Assembly (NCBI GenBank): GCA_947034885.2
Contig: OX344753.2
Location: forward strand, 2,170,001-2,234,000
Source of the DNA: Thuidium tamariscinum
Taxonomy: Eukaryota; Streptophyta; Bryopsida; Hypnales; Thuidiaceae
Length of the DNA stretch: 64,000 nt
Direction of reading: 5' to 3'
Within the stretch, counting starts at the first letter, position 1, and each line of letters starts with the position of its first letter. The position numbers and the translations under genes are program-made. The notes under the pieces are model-generated. The model was given only the letters and a program-made list of their open reading frames with translations, made no database searches and had not been told where the DNA came from. This document shows positions 46,735 to 57,100 of this stretch, piece by piece.

Positions 46735-48175
46735 TTTTTCTTGAAGTTTCTTCAATCCATACTAGTTGGATGAAATTTGGATGAAGTACACTTCACGCAA
46801 CATTCATCATCCACCCACTAGGTTAGATTGGATGAGCGCTTGGGGGGGGAATGGGAAAGGATTAAAAGTGAAATTCAATTTTTGGTGGACTGCGGGAGTC
46901 ACCGTAACTTAAGAGTAGAATATTGCTGCTGCCCAGTGAGCAGCCTGGCTTTCCGTGGTTCCCGGCCCTCCGCGGTCACCCGTCCCCGTGTCAGCCCTAG
47001 CAAAACCAGGGAGCCCCAACCGTGGAAGCTGGAACGATGCAGCAGGAGCAGCAGCAGGGGCAGGGGCATCAACAGAAGAAGAAGCAGCACTCAGAAGAGC
47101 AGCAGCCAATTCTAAAGCGGGACTCGCCGATTCACACTCGAGATTAGATGGCTAGGGCCGCACGGCGGAGGCTCCCTCCCAGGCTGCCCTTTCTCGTGGC
47201 TTCTTCTTCTCGTAGCTCCGTCTCGACGGTGATGGTCGTGCATGCGGGAATGCTGGTCGGGAAGCTCGAGGGCTAGGGATAGAGAACGGAGAAGCTTCGT
47301 GATTTGGCACCGGGAGGTGTCATCACGGGTGCCCGAGGTGTCTGCGTGTTTGTATCGGAGTGGAATTGCTTTGTGGAGATTGAAAAGGAGTAGACAGGGG
47401 CTGGGCAGGACTTGGGAATTGAATTTGGGGGAGAAGAGGGCGCCTGGAGCTTCGACGGGTGATGATGGGGTATCTCTAGAGAATCTTGTGATTGTTTGGG
47501 TAAGTTGGTTGCACATTGTGGGGATCAGAGTGAGCTTGAAGCTGAAGTCGCTCGCATCGGGATGCGGTGCTAAATGATGTGAACGAGGAGCGGAGAGAAG
47601 AAGAGAGACATTTGTTGCTCATCCGCACTTTTTTGTATTTGTTTCTTCTTTCATTCTTGTTGTTAGTGCAATTCGTGTCGTTTAGACAGGGGAAGTGATC
47701 AAGATGGGTAGGATAGAAAAAGGCTTGCGATGCTCAGTGTTTAATGCCTGGGCACAGTGGCACAGTGTTTACTATAGCTGTGCACTGCAGCTTGTGAACC
47801 GACCATTGGGGGAGTGTTCGTGTTTCATGGAAAGAAACATCGAATGGGATTGAATTGGCCTCGAGGTTGGACACGGGTGTTTGGTTTTGATAGCGAGAGG
47901 GTATGAAGTTGTGTGTTCGTGGCACTTGCCAGTCGCCAGGGCAATCAGGTCGTAGTGACAGGCAGAGGTTTCGAGAGAAGGCAGAGCGTTTGCAATTGTG
48001 GCAGAGCTGATCTTCCATGGTAGTTTGTTTGTATCCTCGCTGTGACGTCGAAATCTGTACGCCTCTTGTGTGAGTGACCTCCGTATGTGTGAGATTGAAG
48101 GTCGAGAGTCTGATCGCTTGTTTGCTATTTCAGAGTGACGTCGATGGTTTACGGCGGAGCATGTGAAGCTGGGCG
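46735..48175 (+). promoter_or_regulatory. Probable promoter and long 5' leader of the trithorax-like gene
   Basis: GC-rich DNA beginning abruptly after the AT-rich repeats. Overlapping ORFs on both strands (46828-47577) depend on GC-rich and CAG/AAG-rich sequence and show no domains. TTTCAG at 48128-48133 is a good acceptor just upstream of the start codon, so a 5'UTR intron is likely. A 36-codon upstream ORF lies at 47037-47147. Promoter elements cannot be placed confidently. Confidence 0.45.
47037..47147 (+). other. Possible upstream ORF, 36 codons, Gln/Lys-rich
   Basis: ATG at 47037 opens a 36-codon frame rich in Gln, with QQEQQQGQGHQQ, KKKQ and EEQQ, ending at TAG 47145-47147. If the leader exon spans it, it would be a uORF about 1 kb ahead of the main start in genomic DNA. 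It could equally be spliced out or lie upstream of transcription. Confidence 0.25.
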
Positions 48176-51100
48176 ATGACCATGGAGGAGATGTGGAACA
48201 TGCGGGCATCCTCAATCAAGGCATCTGCACAGACTGGGCCGTCGGCAACCAACCAGGTTACAACTTAGGTCTCCAAAGTTTTCTTCCTTGCTCGGGAAGA
48301 AATTGGGTGCTTGGGTGATGAGGAAATGCTTTCAATGTCCAATCGCAGTGTCTGTGAGGTCGATTTTAGAATCTCTTCGCCTTCCTTCGAACGTCTGCAT
48401 CGAGCACTGTCCAAATTTCGAGGGTTAAGCAACTGTGGAGGTGCTGAGGTAGAGGGTGATGGAAAGTTGGAACGACTCATCAGTTGTAGCTGTTAGGGTT
48501 TAGCGGAAGGAAGGTTTTGAACACTGGAGCAGCCTTTCGTACAAACCATGGAGTAAACGACATACATTACAATCACATTGGAAAGGGTCCTTCTTAAAGT
48601 TTTAGGAGAGTACTGTATGAGAGCATTTACAATTATTGAGATTCTGGCTCAAGGGACGACGATTCCCAGCATTCTCAGTGACCGGAAGTATCCTACTTTT
48701 CTCTATCTATGGGTTTATCTGGGACTCATGCTCCCACGCAGTTTGGCCTGAAGATTAGGTCGAACATATCCTTTGTTGGTTGTCAGAAAGGTGAAGAAAG
48801 AAGTACTGGGAACAATGTAGAGTCACCATGCGAATAGTCCCAACGTTGACATGCGGGATTTGCCTGTGATATGACAAACGTGACATTTGAATTGACGTGG
48901 ACTGAATACTTCTATCGGTGTGATGTTTGTACTCGAGAGATGCAGAGAACGTTATTGTTTGCTGGTCTTGTGGGAAGTGGTACACAAGTACTGACCCCTT
49001 CCGTGGCTCGGGTGGGTGCGTGTGTCGCAGTTCAATATGGACCCAGGGCAGTTTTCGCAGCCTTACGTGGCCAAGGAGGTGTGTGTCATCGAGCGAACCT
49101 TCCGACAGGAGCCGATGCTTACGAACTCCATAATGAATTTTGGTTCACAGGGACTCCATGCAGACAAGCTAAGGTCGGAACTCCTGGCCATGGTTTCAGG
49201 GTCCCAGCAGCATATTGCCAAGCCGAGCTATGCTTCGTCCGTGAGTGGGCGATCATCGTATGCTGCTTCCCTCTCTCAATTCAGCCACATGAATCTGCCA
49301 GATTTCGGGGCTTACAGCGGGTGGCCTTCGCAGAGTCCTTCCTCCCTGTCGCAAGCGAATCGGGGGATCGGGGGTGCGAAGTCGAGTACAGGCGGGGATG
49401 CACCTCTCGGACAAGGCAGGGACTTTAGCAGCGTGATGAGTAGCGGAAGAACGCAAGATAGTTTGCTGGCTGTGAACGGTTCCCGGGCACCGGCTGCGGA
49501 TCTTCTGACACACAGCAGCTTGAGTTTCGGCAGGGGCGCTGGGGAGCTGGGGATGGAAGGAAGCTGGCATCTCCCCTCGTCACAGTGGTCGACGGAGCCT
49601 GCGAGGCAGCGACAGCAACGCAACCAAAGCAGCTCGACTCTGTTTTCGACCAACGGCGGGGACCCAAGCAAAGGTGGTGTGTCGGGTCCATTGAATTCTA
49701 CGGGGTCCGGTTTTCTGAGTCAGTCTCAGTCGACCCCGGCCCCGACTTCGTCAGGAGGGCTTCGAGTTTACTGTATCAGCTACTTCGGGGTACCTGTCGG
49801 TGAGTGTCTCCATAAAGCCTTGTCCCACTTGCCCGTTCCATGGCATTGCATTTGCGCGAGGGATGGTAGACTTCGTTCTTGTGCATCAGGCTGCCGGGGT
49901 CGGGCGGAACGGCCGCCTTTTTGTGTGCCTTTTTTGAGTGCCTCGGGGCGCGTGTTGATGACTTTTGATCCTTTGCTAGCGTGTGAGTAGGTGTAGAACA
50001 GTACGAGGGTTGCATATGGTCCCACAAATGTGGAGTTTATTTTGGCAGTTGGGCAGCTGGGATTGACTGACGCCGGCCGCCTGGGCGTCACTTGTTCTTG
50101 CCACGGGCAGCACATGTCGGTGGCGAAGTTCACTCAGGTATTCGGATCGAACTAGATTCAGTTCATTCTGAGAGTCTGTATTTTATTGGCGTGAGGCTTG
50201 AATTGATGTGGTCATCTCTTTTGTTGCGATGAAGGGCACTGTGATTTAAAGACAAGCAGATGTTTAGTCCTGTGTCGTTCCCACAAGTGTCTGTCCTGTA
50301 TCAATGTGGTATTGGATTAAGTGATTCTGGTTAGTTGGAGTCGTGACGCAGTTGATGAATGAGTGAGTGACAAGGACGATCTGTCTGGGTCGGTTGTTGT
50401 TTGCAGCATTCAGGACTCAATGCTGCCAATCCTGGCGAAGTGGTGTATATGGAGGGGGGTGAAACTCTGGTGCAATGGCGAAAGTCATTTTTCTTGCAGT
50501 ATGGGGTAAGCGCAGGATGAGGATGTACTCGCAGGAGTATGAGTTCTTTGTTTGAGAAGGGGTCGTGTGGTAGTGCCTCTTAGTTCGTTGCTGGTGTCCT
50601 CTATGTCATGTGTTGCCGCTTGAAAGGGAGGATCCAGGCAGGCTATCGTTTGTGCTGACAGTATTTGGGCGTGTGGGTTGGCAGGTGAAGGTTCCTGAGG
50701 ACAGCGTAGGTTGGGAGTGGCTGGATGTTGCCCCACCTATGGAGGCAGGACACGGCACCGGGAAGTACAAGGCGGCGGTGTCAGTAACACGGAGTTGGCA
50801 GAAAGAGGTGGATGTGTCGAGCGGCGGGAGAACTCCCGTAATGAAGAACAGAACGACGGCGCAGCAGATGTGGGATGCCTCGTTGTCCAATGGGAATGCT
50901 TCGACGCTTCATGCGACGGAGTCGATCTCGAACACCAAGTTCGATCTTTTGAGTAGCCCTGGGAACGACGTTGGCATGGTGGACTCAAGGGAGGGGCTGT
51001 TGAAGAGCTATGGACAATCTCACAAAAGCACGACATCGGACCTGGGGTCTAGCAATCTGTTCTACTCGGCCAGTTCCACGCACGAAAACCACTATTCGAG

Positions 51101-54100
51101 GGCTCAGGTGAACATGGGTGTCAATAGCACTTTTCAGAGCATGGGAAACGTAGCCTTGAGCAATGGTCACACCGGTCTTATGAACACCGGTGCAGGTCCG
51201 CGATATAATCCTTTGACGGGACAGGTGCACCAGCAGGTGAGCGGTGGTTCGAGGCAGAGTGGGAATGGGGGGAGGCATCCAGGAGCGTCGAGATTAAGTG
51301 AGTCTGGGCAGGAATCTCGAATGAGAGAGGCTGATATTTCATCGAGTTTCGAGCTTCGATTGGGACAGCCATCTCAGCAGCCACAGGCGGCCGGGACATC
51401 GTTCTCCTCTATGGCCACGTCAAGCGTGGAGCATCCGAAGTCGCATTTGTTCGAACAAGTCAGAAGCAAAGGTTAATGGCTACTCCGCAGATGGCCTCAT
51501 CTTTCAGTTTTGCGTGATGATTTATGTGGCGGTCGCCGAGTTGTGCATCCCTCTAGGTTCAGCATGTCCGGTGTAGTAGGTAGCGGGATTCTAAATGTAG
51601 AAGTGATCATTGATGTTACGAGCTGGGAGTACACCTGTTAGTGTCCTGGGTGTTTTGGAGGGTGTACGATATGGTGGTTGGGTAGGTTTTGGCGGGGATG
51701 ACCCGGAAATAGAGGGTTTGATTTGCAGCCATTTTGGATTCGGTGGTAACAATGTGGGTGTTTGTTTGACAGTGTGGGACGGAAAGTTGCAGCATGACCT
51801 TCACCAGTTCAACCCGGCGAATCTGCCCAAGTTCTCTGGCATTCCTGGCCAGTCGAGAGATCAGAAGGCTGCACGGCAGTCGGTCCACGGAAGGGATGCT
51901 CGTCTTGAGAATGGTGTTGTCGAGAGGTGCGGAGAAGAGCGAGGATCAGCAGCTAACCCCGTTGTAATTAGTCAGGGAACTCGGCAGCTGACGCATATTG
52001 CTTCGCAAGCTGGGTACAGAGTGGACGGGGTGTCGGAGTTGCAAGAGAAGCTCATGTCCCTGGAATCGTTGCAGAATCAGTCAGACATGTCGAGCAGGAG
52101 CGGGATTCGTCAGTTCGGGAGGGAGCCATCCGGTTCGGAGAAGCTGGCGGCGAAGTTGTTCCCGCAAACACCCTTGGTTCCGTCAAGAAGCGTGGCGATG
52201 GAGAATGGGACGACTCTGGAAACTCTGAGTTCGGGGGCGTTGGAGCAGCTGAGCAAGAAGACGGGGCAAAGGCTCCTGGAGACAGCCATCCAATCATCGT
52301 TCACGTACCGAGCGATGGGACTGGATGGTTCAGCAGCAGGGTCCCCGCAGCTGAACGGCGAGGTGCCGAGTAGTAGTCGAGCGGAAGGTCAGTTGTTTGG
52401 CCAATTGGACGCGTATGGACGATCCACTTGTGTGAGCTCCCAGCGTGCGAGCTTCCAAGAGATCCTGGTGAGAGGTCAACTGGACCAGAACGAGTCGGAG
52501 CTGGGGTGTGGACTGGCTGCGGCTAGTGCAAACGGGTCCTCCTTCCGGGCGGAGCAGGATCCGAGCCTGCGTGCATTGCAAATTGGAGACCAGCCGGGTA
52601 TGACGTTCATGAAGCACCAGCATTCGGTGCAGAGACAGTTGGTAGAAGATTGTAATGAGAGGAGGGGCATTGTGGAGTTGGGAAGAGGATCATGTTCTGA
52701 ACTGGAACCGCAGATGCGTCAGAGTTTATTGACGGATGGAAATGGAATAAATTGGCGAACTGAGGAACAGCAGGGCACAGTGATGAACAGGTACGGTAGA
52801 GGGCGGTTGCTGGGTGGTGCCGAGACCGAGATCACGGCTCATCCTGGATTGGAATCATCGAAGGTGGAGAACGGCGCAGTGATTCCGAGCAGTCTAATTG
52901 AAGGTCCTGGTGAAGGCGAGGGCAAGGAAGTCGAGCACACAGGCGTGCAATCTGAGCCGTTTGCAGGTTTCTTTTTTATAGCTTCTGTTTGTGTATGCGT
53001 AGAGTTTTGGTTTCGTGAAAATTTCTAAGAGAGTTGGATTGTACGGGAACTGAGTGGCGCTAGTTCTGCAGTTAGGCATGTCGATAGTCTGAAAGAGTTG
53101 AGTGGCTGTTGGAGATTTGGCAGGAAGGGATGCGAAAGGTGTGGTAGCGGATGCCGTGAGCCCGGAGAAGGGTGTGGAAGTACCGGCATTCAGTGAAGGG
53201 GACGGCCAGTGCAGCTGCTTGAAATGCAGGAAGGCGAGCCCTTTGGTGAGAGGGCAAGCTGTGCCTAGGTGAGGGGCCATCATAGTGTTTGTGCTGGCTA
53301 TTCAATATTGATGTTGACGTTGATGTTGTTGCCAGTGCGGCACTGAGACAGGGAATTGTGAGGTGGGAGCAGCCCCAGATGTGGGCTTTTAAGGGAGGTT
53401 GTGCTCTGTTTGGGAGTAATGCTGTCTGTGGAGGTAAGCAGGTCCATGCATTTGATGCCGCTGCTACTGCTGTTGATGATTTTAAGATGGGTGTTTGGCG
53501 GTTGCTGTGCAGGCTCGCGGGACAAGTTTGCTTGAAGGAAAAGGCGAGCCTTGCAAGCACGATAGACGCTGCGAGGAATGTGGTCTTGGACGATGGTGAG
53601 CACAATGCCGGGGAAGACTCCGCACAGATCGAACTGCCGGCACAGGTGGACACGAAGGCAACAGAAAACCACTTGGAGGAGGAGCGTGCAGAATGCGACG
53701 ACAAAAGGACCTCCGAGAACGAAGATGTCTTTTCAGATACCGCTGCGAAGGGACCAGCAGCAGCAGCCGCAGCCGCAGCCGCAGGAGGAAGAGACAGTCC
53801 ACGGATAGTGGAGGCCACCCTGGACGTGGGTGTTTGTTCCAATAGCTCCGAGAACGTTTCTAGCGGGCTCTCGGACGGAGGGTGCGTTTTGAGTGAGAAG
53901 GGAGCTCCCGGGGTGATGCAAGGGTCAGCTGCGACAGGCATTCCTGGTGTGGTGGACGAAGGGTCCGGGATTGGAAAATGCTGCTCTTCGGATGGTGTCG
54001 ACATGGGAGTTGGGAGACAATCGAATGCATTATCATCGGCGTTGGAGGATCATTGCAAGATGGAGGGATCTCCATCGTCGTTGGGATGTCCGTCATCCAG

Positions 54101-57100
54101 CAACATTAGGCAGAGGCTGGTGGTGAGGCGAGGTGGAATGAGGGGCCATGCAGGAGGATCCCATGGGAGAACGGAGATGGAAGTAGACCACGAGGTGGAA
54201 GGCAATGAGCCGGCGGCAAGCACAGGCGAGTGGTTTGTAGTTATCGTCCTGCAATTAAGTCGTCGTGTTGAGCATCGATTACCCTTCAGTTCTAGTTGGG
54301 TTCCGTATTGACTGGCTGCAGATGTAGACGTCAGGGCATACTGACCTGCAGAATGATTTGTATATGGCAGGTAAATTGGAAAGAAAGCAGAGACGCAACA
54401 CGAAATGGAAGTGGCTGGGGTCGGGTGGTGCGGATGATGGAGATGCCAAAGAAGGCAGCCCGGGCGAGAGTTCGTTCGGGCAGGAAGCAGAACCCCAGGT
54501 GACCTCTGAGACTGCAAGGGTGGGATCCAAAAATGTGCAGGAGGCGGCGACGAGACCAGATGCTTCGAAGCGCGACCTCGTGAGAGCTTGGAGTGGGGAG
54601 ATGGTACCTTCTTCGAAGAGGCGAAAGTTGTTGGTACCTCGACGGCACCAAGAGGTGAAGGCGACTAATGTGACGGAGGAGAACTTGGCGGCCGCGGCGA
54701 GGAGTTTAGTTGATGATTCGTCAAAGAAGAAAGCGAGTACTACGCTGGTGATCCGGGTGCCTCAAGGCTTGAACCGGCAGAAGGCGAAGATGGGGATCCG
54801 GACGAAGTTGCAGCAGGAGCCGAAATTTGGCTCGCCTCGAGATTGGAGAACGGACGCAGTGCAAGAGGGTCGTGATGGCAGGAGAGAGTTTGAGACTGGA
54901 AAGTCGCTGGCATCGAGACCAACAGGGCTCCAGGTGAAAGATGTCTTAGGTTCAGGTTCAGGTTCTGGTTCTGGGTCGGGGAAAGCCGCCGCCGTCAACG
55001 TTCCCAATTTTTTGACGAAGAGTACTCGCAGTCCTAGAACGCCGTTGGCCGGACCTAGCCCTCGGAATGGTCGCATGGTGTCGTTGAGCGTGATTTTGAA
55101 TCAGCCGGCAGCAGCAAGCCTGCCTTTGCCTAGATCGGTGGAGGCTCCGGTGGCGCCTAGGACGAGAGATGGCTTTGCGAATTCGATCTCGAGGAGAGAA
55201 GCTACAACGACGCCCAAGAGGTCAGAGACACACGTAGGGTCTGTTAGCGGTGTCTTAGGCGGTCAAAGGAAAGAAGTGAAGAATCGGAGTGTTCCTTCTC
55301 GTGCGGGAGTAGCGTGGAAGGCAACCGAGGGTAGAAGCACGAGAGTAGTGCAAAAGACCGAAGATGCACAAAGTCGGAAAGTCCGAAGCATGCTGGAGTT
55401 GACCGGCAAGAATGATGATGATCATGATGTGCATAGGCCAGGTGCCTCGTCGGTGTTCGAGTTTGCAGAGGATGGAGTTCATAGGGCAGCAATTCCACGA
55501 GCCAGCAGGAAACAGCATGTGACAGTATCAGGAACTGTGCAGACAGCTAACCTTGTTACAGGGCCTGGGCGTGTGGGTGCAAACTCCTGCCCATTTCCTC
55601 GGGGTGAGAGGTCCGCTAGGCCAGGGATACCAAAGAAAAGGAAGGTGGAGTGGCACCGGAGCGGAGATGCACAAGTGGAGGTTGCAGGGAAGAGCTCGAG
55701 TGCTGGAGCAGAGAAGGTTGCGTCAGAGAAGGGAGGGACGTATATTTGCAAGGTGTCGCAAGTGAGGTCCACTGCAGGCAGCAGCATCTTCAAGAGGAAG
55801 CTTCTGCAGGGATTCGGTGAACAAGGTTTCCCCGTGAGGAAGCAAGTGCGTTCAAGCAAGGCGAAGAGAAGTAATGTGGCGATGGAGGAAGTGGCGCAGG
55901 CAAAGCAGGGTAGAGGAAGTCCAGCTGAAGGAGTGGGAGTTGCGGAGAATCAGAAGGTGAGGCAACTGCAAGTGGCAGGCCAAGGGCAACTGAAGGGTGG
56001 ATTAACAGGAAATGGGGTGCTGAAGAGGGGACCACAAATGTTGCTGCCGGGCGTGAGCAAGAAAAGACCAAGAGTAGTATTTGGATTGAGGAAGGTGGAG
56101 GGTGTTGTGGGAGAGATTAAGGGAGCGATGGCCAGTGGTGAACAATTGAAGAGGTGCTTTGTGATTGTGTACTTCCGAAATAATGGACTTGGATTGCTGT
56201 GATGCAGTGGATTCAGATTTGGGTTTGCTGTTGCTTTCGGCGTGTACCTTGCTCTATTTTTCTGAGTTCACGGGATATCAGTTCGTTGATCGTGCGATAA
56301 ATGGTTGCGTGTTTCAGAGAAGTAATCATGTGGCGTTTGCTCTTTGAACAGTTCTAGTGAACGAGGGTTGTGTTTAGAGCTGAAGAAGACGAAAGCGTTG
56401 GTGGAGGACCCGGTGGCCGAGAGTGTGAAGATGCAGAAGAAAGAGAAGTCCCAGCCGTTGGACGTGAATGACAGAAATTTGACATGGCGAAATGAGAGAG
56501 GAGGTGGAGGCGTTCAAAAAAATCAGTTGGGGCATGGCGAGAAGTGCAAATGTGACGTGTGTGGGACGTTCAGCTCAACCAGTTTCAACAAACTGCTGGG
56601 TTGTGGTCGATGTCCTGTGAAGGTGAGGAATTTGACATGGATGTGGAGTAGATCGCTTGCACGCGGCTTAGCGGGCGCAGATTGTGTCTTTATTACACTG
56701 ATGTGGATATTTGCGAGGATGGCTGTATGCGGTGCGAATTGGGGAATGATTGAGGTTTCTTGGATGTGTTTCTTCAAGCGTGACACAGTTCATTAGGTTG
56801 GTGAAGGGTGTTAAAACGTTGTCTTTGCTAAAATGCATGCGTTGTATGGACAGGTCCACCAAGCATGTTATGGGGTGCCGAAGATTCCGAAGGGACCATG
56901 GCTGTGTCGCATCTGCAAGTTCAAAGTGACCAATCCGGTGATAATTCCTCGCCGTAATTTGACGAATTTTTAGTGAACTTTTTCATTTCGAGCGGAGCAG
57001 TTGTAGGAATATGGCAGTGCCAGGAGTAGGATGAGGATGAATTTGGGACGGTGGTGGAGGAACTGAAATGGTGCATTTTTTGTTGTTGTTGATGCAGATA

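Noticed and set aside
46828-47577. ORFs of 95-134 codons on both strands in the GC-rich leader
   Set aside because: GC-rich DNA lowers stop codon frequency in all frames; none shows a domain or fits the SET gene phase.
48311-48496. Possible coding exon (61 codons) between the first two SET exons
   Set aside because: The exon ending 48256 joins 49031 in phase with good splice sites, and this ORF ends in a stop without helping the frame.
53072-54004. 310-codon minus-strand ORF, and other long antisense ORFs across 49-57 kb
   Set aside because: They mirror the biased Ser/Arg/Gly-rich exons of the SET gene, have no domains, and the plus-strand exons join in phase to PHD and SET domains.
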